Source of the DNA: Sphingobium phenoxybenzoativorans
Lineage (GTDB): Bacteria > Pseudomonadota > Alphaproteobacteria > Sphingomonadales > Sphingomonadaceae
DNA length: 42,343 nt
Assembly: GCF_001757355.1 (NCBI RefSeq)
Contig: NZ_MINO01000032.1
Location: 1 to 42,343, forward strand
Direction of reading: 5' to 3'
The notes below the pieces were generated by a model. It searched no databases and had not been told where the DNA came from. It saw nothing but the letters and a program-made list of their open reading frames with translations. The position numbers and the translations under genes are program-made. Below are positions 15,461-23,826 of the stretch, in pieces (the first letter of the stretch is position 1; each line of letters starts with the position of its first letter).

Positions 15461-17583
15461 TGGCCTTATGCGCGACCGTGGTGGAAATCGAGGATAATCT
15501 TCCGCTTCGCGTTACCGGCGATCGGACCAATCCCCTTTATGGGGGCTACACATGCATCAAGGGCCGGTCGCTCCCGAAGATACACGCAAACCCGGCCCGC
15601 GTCCTTCACAGTCTGGAAAAGGATGCCGCAGGACGCCGGCAAGCCATCGAAGTGAACGCCGCCATCGACGAGATCGCGGCCAGGCTCTCGGCGCTGATCG
15701 AGCAGCACGGGCCGCGATCCGTGGCATTCTGGTTCGCGAGCGCGCAGAACGCTTCTTCCATTACCTACTCGGTGGCTCGGGCGTTCGCCAACGCCGTCCA
15801 GACGCCGATGATCTTTTCGGTGCAGACGCTTGACCAGCCCGGCCTCATCATTGGCCGCACGCTCCACGGTGAGTGGGGCGGAGGCGAGGTACGCGCTGCC
15901 GACGCTGACGCCGCGCTCGTGATTGGTGCGAACCCCGTGATATCGCATCAATATCTGTCACAGAATCCAGCCCGGCGTCTCAAGGACAGCGTCAACGACG
16001 GGATGAAGCTGATCGTCGTCGATCCTCGCAGCAGCGAAACGGCGCGACGTGCGCACGTACACCTGCAGCCCCGCCCCGGGACCGATGTCGCGGTAATAGC
16101 CGGGATAATCCATCTTCTCATCGCCAGCGACAAGGTCGATCGCGAATTCCTCGCCCTGAATGCGAAGGGCTTCGACAGTCTCGCGCGGGCCGTTGCCCCC
16201 TTCACTCCCGAGCGCGTCGCGCGCCACGCCGGGCTCGACGCCCAGGCCATCATCGACGCGGCCCATATCCTGGGGGAAGCGAAGATGGGCTATGTCGCCG
16301 GTGGCACCGGCATCAGCATGAGCGGACACGGCAACCTTTGTTTCTACTTGTTACGATGCCTGCAGACGGTGCGCGGCTTCTGGCCGCGCGCGGGGACGCG
16401 CGTTGCGGGCCCGTCGGTCCTGCTGCCGCCCACCATGCCGCCGACCGCCCAGCCTTTGCCTCTCAAACCATTGTTCGGCGACGAAAGGCTACGCGTCCGC
16501 AATCTCAAGCAATCGGTGGTCGGCATGCCGGCGAGCGGCCTGCCCGACGAGATTCTTCTCGACGGACCGGGGCAGGTTCGTGCCTTGATCGCACTGGGCA
16601 ATCCGGCTTCCTCCTGGCCAGACACTGAACGAGCCCGACGAGCGCTTGCGAAACTCGACCTGTTGATCGTGCCTACGGTCGAGATGTCCGAGACCGCAGA
16701 CTTGGCGAACTATGTCATCGCGATAAAAACGATCCTCGAAACCCCGGCGACCACTCAATTCGCCGAGCAGGTGCGCAAGGTCCATCACGGCTATGGATGG
16801 GACGAAGGATATGCCCACCACACTCCTGTCCTCCTCAATGCCCCAAGCGGATCGGATCTGATTGAAGAATGGCAATTCTTTTTCAGGCTGGCCCAGCGGA
16901 TGGGATTGCAGCTTCAAATTCCGGGTGCGGACGGCGGCATGCGTCCTGTGGATATGACGCGCGAGCCGACTTCCGAGGAGATGATCGATCTGCTCTGCGA
17001 GGGATCCGTTGTTCCGCTCGGCGTCGTCCGCGATGCGCGCGCCGGCCGGGTCTATGCGGAGGCCGACCGCATCATAGGCTCACGAGATCCGAGCTGCTCC
17101 GATCGACTGAACCTAGGCGACTCTCTCATGATGGCGGAGCTTGTACGGTACGCGCCGACGCTTGAGGCAAGCCCATCCGATATTGCGTTTCCTTTCCGCC
17201 TCACCCCCCGGCGCAGCGATGGCGTGGTCAACTCGATGTACCGGCGAACGCCTGGCATGCACAAACGGCATGACAATCCGGCATTCATGGCGCCCGCGGA
17301 CCTTGAAAGACTTCATATCCAGCCGGGCACCCCGATCAGGATCAGTTCCCCTCACGGAGAGATCATCGCGATTGCAGAGGCGGGGGCTGGGCTACGTCCG
17401 GGGGTCGTATCAATGAGCCATGGTTACGGCGCAATGCCCGGCGAGGACGAGGATCCCTCGCGCGGTGGAGCGAATGTCAACCGGCTGCTCCGAATGGACG
17501 AGTTGCACGATTCGATATCGGGCATCCCGCTCATGGGCGCCGTGCCCGTCGCGATCGAGCCCGCCGAAATGACCACGGAATAA
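15460..17583 (+). CDS. Molybdopterin-dependent oxidoreductase, N-terminal Fe-S motif damaged
   Basis: About 707 residues of a DMSO-reductase-family catalytic subunit. The later Fe-S/cofactor segment RVTGDRTNPLYGGYTCIKGRS, central ALVIGANP and IVVDPRSSETARRA blocks, and a C-terminal molybdopterin-binding domain (YRRTPGMHKRHDNPAFM to VSMSHGYG) are all clear. The expected CxxCxxxC start of the 4Fe-4S site is missing: the frame reads FRQMALC, with one of three cysteines. A good start (ATG 15428 after GGAGGA) lies in another frame and reads into the same point (EPTF). Loss of about 7 bases would explain both. Either the gene is broken, or the sequence has an error here. It lies between an MFS gene and a frameshifted SDR. 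Confidence 0.75.
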   Translation: MALCATVVEIEDNLPLRVTGDRTNPLYGGYTCIKGRSLPKIHANPARVLHSLEKDAAGRRQAIEVNAAIDEIAARLSALIEQHGPRSVAFWFASAQNASSITYSVARAFANAVQTPMIFSVQTLDQPGLIIGRTLHGEWGGGEVRAADADAALVIGANPVISHQYLSQNPARRLKDSVNDGMKLIVVDPRSSETARRAHVHLQPRPGTDVAVIAGIIHLLIASDKVDREFLALNAKGFDSLARAVAPFTPERVARHAGLDAQAIIDAAHILGEAKMGYVAGGTGISMSGHGNLCFYLLRCLQTVRGFWPRAGTRVAGPSVLLPPTMPPTAQPLPLKPLFGDERLRVRNLKQSVVGMPASGLPDEILLDGPGQVRALIALGNPASSWPDTERARRALAKLDLLIVPTVEMSETADLANYVIAIKTILETPATTQFAEQVRKVHHGYGWDEGYAHHTPVLLNAPSGSDLIEEWQFFFRLAQRMGLQLQIPGADGGMRPVDMTREPTSEEMIDLLCEGSVVPLGVVRDARAGRVYAEADRIIGSRDPSCSDRLNLGDSLMMAELVRYAPTLEASPSDIAFPFRLTPRRSDGVVNSMYRRTPGMHKRHDNPAFMAPADLERLHIQPGTPIRISSPHGEIIAIAEAGAGLRPGVVSMSHGYGAMPGEDEDPSRGGANVNRLLRMDELHDSISGIPLMGAVPVAIEPAEMTTE

Positions 17584-17615
17584 AGTTCGATTCATCCATC
17601 AAGAGGAGCGGTAAA

Positions 17616-18382
17616 ATGCCAACATATCCGGAGTTCGACGGTAAGGCTGCAATCATAACCGGCGGGGCTCCGGAATGGGCCGCGCGACGGCGCTGGCGTT
17701 TGCACGTCAGGGGACGCGCGTAATGATTGCCGATCGCGACGAGGCGGGCGGACGTGAAACGGTCAGCATGATAGAGGCACTGGGTGGGCAGGCGAGGTTT
17801 CGAAAGACCGACGTTGCACATGAAAGCGAGGTCAAAGCGGTGATCGACGAAGGCGTCTCGGCCTTCGGCACGATCGAGTTCGCCGTCAACTGCGCCGGGA
17901 TAACGCAGCCTGCATTACCACTGCTCGAACAGCCGGACGATCTTTACGACCGTCTGTTCGACGTGAACACCAAGGGCGTCTGGCTCTGCATGCGTCATCA
18001 GCTGGCCCATATGGTGCAGCAAGGCAAAGGCGCGATCGTCAATGTCGCCTCGGCCGCGGGCCGTATCGCCCAAGCATCGCTGTCAACTTATTGCGGCTCG
18101 AAGTTCGCGGTCGTGGGCCTGACGGGGTCTGTGGCGCGCGAGTACGCCGGGGCGGGAATTCGGATCAACGGGATCGGTCCGGGCGCGATCGATACGCCGA
18201 TTGTTTCCCAATATCTTGCCAACAACCCCAACGCGCTCGATCCCATTCTAGCTAAGCACCCGATCGGCCGGATGGGCCTGCCCGAGGAGATAGCCGAAGC
18301 AGCACTATGGCTGTGCTCCGATGGCTCCTCTTTCGTCGTTGGTCATATGCTGATGGTCGACGGCGGTTTCAGCACATATTAG
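17616..18382 (+). pseudogene. SDR oxidoreductase with a one-base frameshift in the cofactor motif
   Basis: The ATG at 17616 follows AAGAGGAGCGG and encodes MPTYPEFDGKAAIITGG. At about 17661-17670 the frame shifts: the next frame continues GSGMGRATALAFARQG and runs to 18382. Adding one base gives an ordinary SDR of about 255 residues with TGGxSGMG, NCAG, YCGSK active site and a C-terminal VDGGFSTY. An internal start at 17675 would give a 235-residue protein lacking beta-1 and half the nucleotide-binding loop, unlikely to work. It is a real frameshift or a sequencing error; the neighbour upstream shows a similar defect. It follows the molybdopterin enzyme after 32 bases. Confidence 0.75.
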
Positions 18383-18779
18383 GCACGGCGAAGCAGACGG
18401 CTTCGATATTGTTGCCGTCGGGATCTAGGGCATAGGCGGCGTAGTAATCCGCATGATACTGTTCGCGAATGCCGGGGCCACCATTGTCCGCCCCGCCATT
18501 GCGCAGTGCTGCCGCATGGAACGCTCTCACGGTCTCCCTGTCATCGGCGGAAAATGCCAGATGGATCGGGAGCTTTTCTCCTCCCTGCTCGTGAAACCAC
18601 AGGCTCGGATAGCCATTCTTGCCAAAACCGTGCCGCGCCCCGCCATGAGACGTGCGGCTCGGATCGATGCTGATGACGAGCGACATCCCCAACGGCGCGA
18701 GGGCAGCTTCGTAAAACTGCCGCGAACGTTCCGCGTCCGCGACGGGCAGTTCAATGTGATTGATGATATCCGTGGACAT
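18369..18779 (-). CDS. VOC family (glyoxalase/dioxygenase fold) protein
   Basis: 136 residues. ATG 18779 is chosen because the VOC fold starts right after it (INHIELPVADAERSRQFYEAAL); longer versions run into the SDR gene. The C-terminal YYAAYALDPDGNNIEAVCF is the usual second metal-ligand strand (Glu). Small VOC proteins of this kind are lyases, glyoxalases or binding proteins, and the substrate is unknown. It lies 13 bases after the SDR gene on the same strand and is probably co-transcribed. Its 3' end overlaps the convergent SDR pseudogene by 14 bases. Confidence 0.85.
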   Translation of the reverse strand: MSTDIINHIELPVADAERSRQFYEAALAPLGMSLVISIDPSRTSHGGARHGFGKNGYPSLWFHEQGGEKLPIHLAFSADDRETVRAFHAAALRNGGADNGGPGIREQYHADYYAAYALDPDGNNIEAVCFAVPNMC

Positions 18780-18792
18780 GATCCGCGCATCT

Positions 18793-19536
18793 TCAGGTTT
18801 GCGACGCGCCGCCATCGGCAAACAGTTCGATGCCGTTGACGTAGCTGGCGGCATCGCTCGCAAGAAACGCCGCGACCTCCGCAATCTCCTCAGGCTCACC
18901 AATGCGGCCGATCGGACTCTTGTCGTTGAGGAATGCCAGAGCTTCTTCCGCGTGCTCGCCAAAGGCATCGCGCAGCGACTGCGTATTTGTAGGGCCGGGG
19001 CTGACGATATTGAGGCGGATGCCAGAACCCTTGAGGTCGCTCACCCAGCTGCGGACCAGATTGCGGACAGCCGCCTTTGTCGCGCCGTAAATGCTCATGT
19101 TGGGGCCGGGATCAATCGATGCCGTCGATCCGACGACAACGATGGACGAACCCGGCTTCATGAGTGGCAATGCCCCCTGAACCGTGAACACGATGCCTTT
19201 GACGTTCGTGTCGAACTGCTGGTCATAGTCCTGCTCGGTGATCTTCCCCAGCGGCGCATGAACACCACCGCCGGCATTGGCGACCAGGACGTCGATCGAT
19301 CCGAAATCGGCTTGAACCTTAGAGAACAGCGCTGCCAGGCCAGCGGGGCTTGAGACATCCGCGGCGATGGCGACCGCGTCGCCGCCAAGCTTGGCAACCG
19401 CAGGATCAAGCGCGTCTTGCCGCCGCCCCGTGATGATGACGCGCATGTTCTGCGTCGCCATTTTTTGCGCGATTGCAAAACCGATCCCGCTGCTCCCGCC
19501 TGTCACCAGCGCGATCTTTCTATCCGATGTGCTCAC
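18793..19536 (-). CDS. SDR family oxidoreductase
   Basis: 247 residues, complete classical SDR: TGGSSGIG (12-19), ANAGG (87-90), catalytic Ser137 region and Tyr150-xxx-Lys154 (YGATK), C-terminal VNGIELFADGG. Arg-Arg after beta-2 (TGRRQ) suggests NADP(H). It faces a TetR regulator gene across a 19-bp inverted repeat, the standard layout for TetR-controlled oxidoreductases, and the VOC gene follows it. Likely a reductase of a carbonyl or quinone signal compound. A similar SDR with another regulator sits at 22940-23695. Confidence 0.9.
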   Translation of the reverse strand: MSTSDRKIALVTGGSSGIGFAIAQKMATQNMRVIITGRRQDALDPAVAKLGGDAVAIAADVSSPAGLAALFSKVQADFGSIDVLVANAGGGVHAPLGKITEQDYDQQFDTNVKGIVFTVQGALPLMKPGSSIVVVGSTASIDPGPNMSIYGATKAAVRNLVRSWVSDLKGSGIRLNIVSPGPTNTQSLRDAFGEHAEEALAFLNDKSPIGRIGEPEEIAEVAAFLASDAASYVNGIELFADGGASQT

Positions 19537-19564
19537 TCTCTGTACTCCTTGCTTCGATCACGCA

Positions 19565-19630
19565 ATAATAGCGATCACTACAATCTCATAGCAAGGCTCT
19601 ACTGGAATTTTTTGTAGTGAACGCTATTAT
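19565..19630. promoter_or_regulatory. Paired TetR operators between SDR and TetR genes
   Basis: ATAATAGCGATCACTACAA (19565-19583) recurs inverted at 19612-19630 with 18 of 19 matches. Each copy has its own imperfect dyad, TAGCGATCACTA and TAGCGTTCACTA. One copy lies next to each divergent start, so the TetR protein probably represses both itself and the SDR-VOC pair. Confidence 0.75.
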
Positions 19631-19647
19631 CGTGAGAGACAGGAGGA

Positions 19648-20244
19648 ATGTCCGTGCAGGAGCAAAATCGACAGCGCCGCCCACGACGGGAGTTCAACCG
19701 CGAAGAAGGCGTGGCAAAAGCCCAGGCCTTGTTTCACAGGCATGGGTTCGACGGCGTTGGCGTTGCCGCACTGACCGAGGCCCTCAATATCAATCCACCA
19801 AGCCTCTACGCCGCCTATGGAAGCAAGCTCGGCCTCTTCGAACGCACGCTCCAGCGCTATGTCGCTGAAGAGGCGCTGCCGCTATCGGACATCTTCACCG
19901 AGGACAGGTCTCTCGCGGAGGCCATTGCGCAACTCTTTTCTGTGGCTGCCCAACAGTACAGCCGCGACACGTCCTGTCCCGGTTGCCTGGTCACCGAAGG
20001 TGCGCGGGCTGCAGACCCTGAAGCCCGGGCAGCCGCGCTGAGGATCGGCCAGCACATGATTGACGCGCTCCGCTCTGCAATCTCCGTCCGATCCCCCAAT
20101 GATGCTGACAGGCTGACGGACTTTGTCACGACCACGTTGCGCGGCTTCTCGGCCGCGGCATATGCCGGCATGGACCCAGAGAGGTTGGCAGCCGTGGCCC
20201 GATTTTCCGGCGAGCTGCTCGCGAAAGAACTTGAGGGCGCCTGA
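19648..20244 (+). CDS. TetR family transcriptional regulator
   Basis: 198 residues. The ATG is preceded by a strong AGGAGG. The N-terminal helix-turn-helix is plain (GVAALTEALNINPPSLYAAYG, about 33-53), followed by the family's FERTLQRYV helix. The C-terminal ligand domain has a CPGCLVTEGA segment seen in TetR regulators of SDR/oxidoreductase genes, including two cysteines close together that could sense thiol-reactive compounds (inference). It faces the SDR gene across paired operators. The aldo/keto reductase follows on the same strand after about 150 bases and may belong to the same regulon. Confidence 0.9.
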   Translation: MSVQEQNRQRRPRREFNREEGVAKAQALFHRHGFDGVGVAALTEALNINPPSLYAAYGSKLGLFERTLQRYVAEEALPLSDIFTEDRSLAEAIAQLFSVAAQQYSRDTSCPGCLVTEGARAADPEARAAALRIGQHMIDALRSAISVRSPNDADRLTDFVTTTLRGFSAAAYAGMDPERLAAVARFSGELLAKELEGA

Positions 20245-20396
20245 TTAGCGGCGGTCATGACCGCGATCCCACGCGGACGTCAGCGCCGCGCAGGCGCTCG
20301 AACAGACAGCATAGCGTTCGAACGACCGATGACAACGCGAACCGCTCTTTGTCGTCGAGAGCCCACGCCATCATCAACCTGAGAGGAATCGACCAG

Positions 20397-21062
20397 ATGC
20401 CCAATCGCGCAGAGCAGATATTCCAGCCCCAATTCAAATTCGGCCTCGGCGGCGTTCCGCTCGGCAACGAGTTCAACAAGCATACCGACAAGGAGGCTGA
20501 AGCAACGCTCGAAGCGGCGTGGGCGCTCGGCGTTCGGTATTATGACGTGGCGCCCTGGTACGGCTTCGGGCTTGCCGAACGGCGCTTCGGCCATTTTCTG
20601 CACAACAAAAACCGTGCCGACTATGTGCTGTCTTCCAAGGTGGGAAAGCTCTTCAAGGCATCAAAAGACAACAGGCATGCCGACGTCTTCCCCATGTCGG
20701 ATTCACCGAACGATCTGATTATGGACTACACGGCCGATGGCGTGCGCCGCTCCATCGAAGACAGCCTGCAGCGCCTGGGCGTCTCCCATCTCGATATCGC
20801 ATATGTCCACGATCTCTCGCCCGATTTCCCCTACCACCCGAACGGCTGGGAAGAGTCATACGAAATCGCACGCAAAGGTGCCTTTCCTGAGCTGACGAAA
20901 ATGCGCGAGGAGGGCATCATCCGCGCGTGGGGCGTCGGCGTGAATACGCCTTTCGCCATTCTGAAGGTTATCGAGGACGCCGATCCGGATGTGTGCCTAT
21001 GCGCCCGCCAATATTCGCTCATCGATCATGCCAATGCCATCGAGCAGGTCGTCCCGGCGGGG
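20397..21062 (+). pseudogene. Aldo/keto reductase, 5' part, split by an IS3-family element
   Basis: The ATG at 20397 follows GAGAGGA; earlier starts give no family sequence. The 222 residues carry the AKR barrel start FGLGGVPLGNEF, the active-site Tyr segment DVAPWYGFG, LSSKVGKL with its Lys, and HLDIAYVHD. This matches the D-threo-aldose 1-dehydrogenase/pyridoxal 4-dehydrogenase type. The frame reaches EQVVPA and then enters the insertion sequence, ending in a stop three bases into it. The remainder resumes at 22361. The Tyr and Lys are in this part but the nucleotide-binding C-terminal strands are lost, so it should be inactive. Confidence 0.85.
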
Positions 21063-21123
21063 TGAGGTGGTCTCGCCTTCTTGGACAGTTTGGCGGCTGA
21101 GTTAAGCTAATCCCGGTTGTCAT

Positions 21124-22014
21124 TCATGCCGCCTGTTTGATCATCAGATCATGGGGGGCATGCCCCCCATGATCTGATTGCCCGATCCGCCGATAGGCCT
21201 CGACCGGGGTTTCTCCGGCAAGGCCCGAGTGCGGACGCTGGGTATTGTAATAGGTGATCCACCGGCCAAGGCCAGCCTTCAGCTCCGAGCCGGTCTCGAA
21301 GGCATGGAGGTAGACGCATTCGTACTTCAGGGAGCGCCAGAGGCGCTCGATGAAGACGTTGTCCATCCACCGCCCTCGACCATCCATGCTGATGCGGACC
21401 TCGGCCTCGCGCAGCACGCTGGTGAAGGCTAGCGAAGTAAACTGGCTGCCCTGATCGGTGTTGAAGATTTCCGGCTTGCCGAACCGGGCCAGCGCCTCCT
21501 CCAGCGCCGCGACGCAGAACCCGGCATCCATCGTGTTCGACAACCGCCAGGCCAGCACCTTGCGCGTCGCCCAGTCCATGATCGCCACCAGATAGAGGAA
21601 GCCGCGCCGCATCGGGATGTATGTCACATCGGCGCACCAGACATGATTGGGCCGCTCGATTACCAGCTTGCGCAGCAGATACGGATAGACCCGATGCTGC
21701 GGGTGCGGATCGCTCGTGCGCGGCCGCTGGTAGATCGGCGTCAGCCCCATCTTCGCCATCAGTCGTCGTGTACGGCGGCGACCGACTTCATGGCCTGCAC
21801 GGCACAGATGCCGGGCCATCTGGCGGCTGCCGTACCATGGGCAGTCCAGGAACGTCGTGTCGATCACCGTCATCAGTGCAAGCGTCTCGTCCGTTTCCGG
21901 CACCGGCGCGTAGTAATAGGACGAACGACTGATCCGCAGCAGGCGACACTGCGCCGAGATCGACAGGCGGTGGTGAGCAGGTTCGACCATCGCCCGCCTC
22001 CGGTCCACGCTCAT
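21124..22014 (-). CDS. IS3-family transposase OrfB (DDE integrase domain)
   Basis: 296 residues from the ATG at 22014, which overlaps the orfA stop. The frame is open much further upstream and continues through a slippery site, so the main product is probably an OrfAB fusion made by -1 frameshifting. The DDE residues are in WCADVTYIP, FNTDQGSQF and DNVFIERLW; the last two are exactly 35 residues apart, as in IS3 transposases. An HTH_21-like segment (HHRLSISAQCRLLRISRSSYY) precedes the catalytic core. The C-terminal YNTQRPHSGL is typical. Confidence 0.93.
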   Translation of the reverse strand: MSVDRRRAMVEPAHHRLSISAQCRLLRISRSSYYYAPVPETDETLALMTVIDTTFLDCPWYGSRQMARHLCRAGHEVGRRRTRRLMAKMGLTPIYQRPRTSDPHPQHRVYPYLLRKLVIERPNHVWCADVTYIPMRRGFLYLVAIMDWATRKVLAWRLSNTMDAGFCVAALEEALARFGKPEIFNTDQGSQFTSLAFTSVLREAEVRISMDGRGRWMDNVFIERLWRSLKYECVYLHAFETGSELKAGLGRWITYYNTQRPHSGLAGETPVEAYRRIGQSDHGGHAPHDLMIKQAA

Positions 22015-22310
22015 CGACCGAAGGCTTTCGCTAAAAAATCCCGCTCCACGACCAGTTGCCCGACCTTGGCGTGCAGCTTTTCCACCTCGCTCTCGCTGAC
22101 GGCCTTGGCCACATCGCCAGATCCGGAGAACGTGCCGGCCATCCCGTCGATGGCTTGCCGCTTCCACGATGCGATCATCGTGTGGTGCACGCCGTGCTTG
22201 GCTGCCAGCTCCGCCAGCGTCAAGTCGCCCCGGATCGCTTCCAGCGCCACCTTGGCCTTGAACTCCGCGCTGTAGCGCTTTCTCGTCGTCTTCATTCCCG
22301 TACCAGTCAT
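22011..22310 (-). CDS. IS3-family transposase OrfA (HTH)
   Basis: 99 residues, or 94 from the second Met. The helix-turn-helix lies in TLAELAAKHGVHHTMIASWK, and a leucine-zipper-like helix follows (VSESEVEKLHAKVGQLVVERD). It binds the IS ends and, by frameshifting, provides the DNA-binding part of the OrfAB transposase. The end overlaps the OrfB start by four bases (ATGA). Confidence 0.92.
   Translation of the reverse strand: MTGTGMKTTRKRYSAEFKAKVALEAIRGDLTLAELAAKHGVHHTMIASWKRQAIDGMAGTFSGSGDVAKAVSESEVEKLHAKVGQLVVERDFLAKAFGR
22032..22038 (-). other. Programmed -1 frameshift site T TTT TTA
   Basis: On the minus strand the orfA frame reads GAT TTT TTA GCG, which gives a U UUU UUA heptamer in the correct phase. 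Slipping back one base gives D-F-F-S-E-S-L-R-S-M, which joins directly to OrfB. Confidence 0.8.
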
Positions 22311-22360
22311 TCAGGTCGGGTGTAGCTTAACACCCTGTCCAGAAAACCGGCACCACCTCA

Positions 22361-22723
22361 GTGCGCGAGAAGAACGTCTCGCTGGTGATCGGCTCGTCGC
22401 TTAACGCGGGCTTCATTTCCGGAAGCCCCCGCTACAACTATGGTCCTGAGAACTACAAGATCCCGCCGGAGGCCATCGAGAAACGCGATCGCCTCAAAGC
22501 CACTGCCGCGCTCCACGGCGTAGATTTGCGAACTGCCGCGCTCCAGTTCTCGGCTGCGGGTTCCGAAGCGGTTGCCCTTGTCGTCGGTGCTGGCAGCGAG
22601 GCGCAGATAACGGAAAACTACAATTCGATGCAGGCCAAGATTCCAACCGAGCTTTGGGAGGACCTCAGGCAGCAGAATCTCGTCCATCAAGATGCTGCAC
22701 TCCCCCTCTCTCCAACGGCCTGA
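22361..22723 (+). pseudogene. Aldo/keto reductase, 3' part
   Basis: The 120 residues beginning VREKNVSLVIGSSLNAGFIS continue the aldo/keto reductase broken at 21062. The NADP-binding segment VVGAGSEAQITENYNSM and the normal C-terminus (LWEDLRQQNLVHQDA) are here. The two pieces together make about 340 residues, the family length, with no other lesion seen. There is no ribosome site for this part, so it is unlikely to be translated. Confidence 0.85.
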
Positions 22724-22882
22724 ACACGGACGCGGCGACAGGATCTATGACGGCCGGGTTAGCCACGTCGACCTTAGCTATTGGCGCTGCGACCAGCAAA
22801 TCCCTGCTTCGATGCGGCGGCACACCAAATGCTCGCCGGGCGATTTCCGATCTGCCTCCGCCTGGGGACCGTCCAAGGGAAA

Positions 22883-22904
22883 GCCCCCGGGTGTCCCCGG
22901 GGGC
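22883..22904 (-). terminator. GC-rich hairpin downstream of the second SDR gene
   Basis: A 9-bp stem GCCCCCGGG/CCCGGGGGC with a 4-base loop, 36 bases past the SDR stop. On the minus strand it is followed by TTTCCCTT, so it is a plausible but not ideal terminator. Confidence 0.6.
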
Positions 22905-22939
22905 CTGTGTTCGACAACCATGTTGTCCGAGCGGGAGAC

Positions 22940-23695
22940 TCAGATCTGAGTCATGCCGCCATCTGCGACAAGATCGATGCCGGTGACGAAGCTGGAGTCG
23001 CTCGACGCCAGGAACAGGGCCGCCTTGGCCATTTCTTCGGGACGACCGATGCGGCCCAGCGGTACAACCGCGATGATCTGCCCCATGAAGGCATCGACCT
23101 GTTCCGGGGTGAGGCCTGACGTGCCCATGATCGGCGTATCGATCGGGCCTGGGCTCAGCGTATTGACTCTGATGCCACGATCCTTGAGTTCGGCCGCCCA
23201 CGTCCGCGCGAATGAGCGGACCGCTGCCTTCGAAGCGGAATAAGGCGCGAAGCCGGGGATACCCTTGTAATGCGCGTTCGAAGCGGTCAGCACGATGGAC
23301 GCTCCATCGCTCAGGAGCGGAAGCGCCTTTTGCACGGTGAAAAACACGCCGCGGGTGTTGACGTTGAAGACCCTGTCGAAATGTTCCGGCGACGCGGCCG
23401 CGCCCTCAGGCGCCAGCCCCCCAACGGCGGCATTGGCGACGACCACGTCGACGCGGCCCTTTTCACGGCGCACGACATCGTAGAGCCTGTCGAGGTCTTC
23501 GAAGCTGGCGACATCACCCTGAACCGGTGTCACGTTTCGCCCGATCTCCTTGCCGGCGTTGTCGAGCTCGCTTTCGCGACGGCCGGTGATGAAGACATAT
23601 GCGCCTTCCGCGACGAATTCTTTGGCTATGGCAAGGCCGATGCCGCTCGAACCCCCGGTGATGACCGCGACCTTGTTTTCAAGTTTGCCGGACAT
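22940..23695 (-). CDS. SDR family oxidoreductase
   Basis: 251 residues, complete. The cofactor loop TGGSSGIG (13-20), TGRR after beta-2 (NADP preference), ANAAV at 87-91, catalytic Ser139 and Tyr152-xxx-Lys156 (YSASK), and the terminal TGIDLVADGGMTQI are all present. It is related to the SDR at 18793-19536 but distinct in sequence. It diverges from an HxlR-type regulator, and its promoter region carries a palindrome like the TetR operators 4 kb away. HxlR-linked SDRs usually handle quinones, aldehydes or other electrophiles. Confidence 0.9.
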   Translation of the reverse strand: MSGKLENKVAVITGGSSGIGLAIAKEFVAEGAYVFITGRRESELDNAGKEIGRNVTPVQGDVASFEDLDRLYDVVRREKGRVDVVVANAAVGGLAPEGAAASPEHFDRVFNVNTRGVFFTVQKALPLLSDGASIVLTASNAHYKGIPGFAPYSASKAAVRSFARTWAAELKDRGIRVNTLSPGPIDTPIMGTSGLTPEQVDAFMGQIIAVVPLGRIGRPEEMAKAALFLASSDSSFVTGIDLVADGGMTQI

Positions 23696-23744
23696 GGACT
23701 GAACCTTTCGCTTGTTTCCCGTTGTCTCCCATCCGATTTAGGTG

Positions 23745-23762
23745 ATATAGCGACCGCTATAT
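23745..23762. promoter_or_regulatory. Palindrome ATATAGCG-AC-CGCTATAT in the SDR promoter
   Basis: Perfect 8-bp arms, 50 bases before the SDR start. Its core TAGCGACCGCTA fits the pattern TAGCGNNCRCTA shared with both TetR operators at 19569-19580 and 19615-19626, suggesting the TetR protein may also act here. Confidence 0.65.
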
Positions 23763-23765
23763 AGT

Positions 23766-23814
23766 ACATACCTTTTGGTATGTGGCCGTGGCGACACGAA
23801 CTTTTTGGTTCGTG
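23766..23814. promoter_or_regulatory. Two HxlR operator candidates
   Basis: ACATACC-TTTT-GGTATGT (23766-23783) and CACGAAC-TTTTTG-GTTCGTG (23795-23814) are perfect dyads with T-rich centres, 29-30 bases centre to centre. They precede the hxlR-type start by 12 bases, as for an autoregulated HxlR gene. Confidence 0.65.
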
Positions 23815-23826
23815 AGGAGACATACG

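Larger units (their letters stand above)
21063..22360 (-). mobile_element. IS3-family insertion sequence, complete
   Basis: The 1,298-bp element runs between ends that both begin TGAGGTGGT. They also share a TGGACAG block and TTAAGCTA a little further in, making imperfect terminal inverted repeats. It encodes OrfA and OrfB on the minus strand. Flanking bases are GGG on the left and GTG on the right, so a 3-bp target duplication is at best imperfect. It interrupts the aldo/keto reductase gene in phase with the protein alignment. The coding frames are intact, so the insertion is probably recent. Confidence 0.88.
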
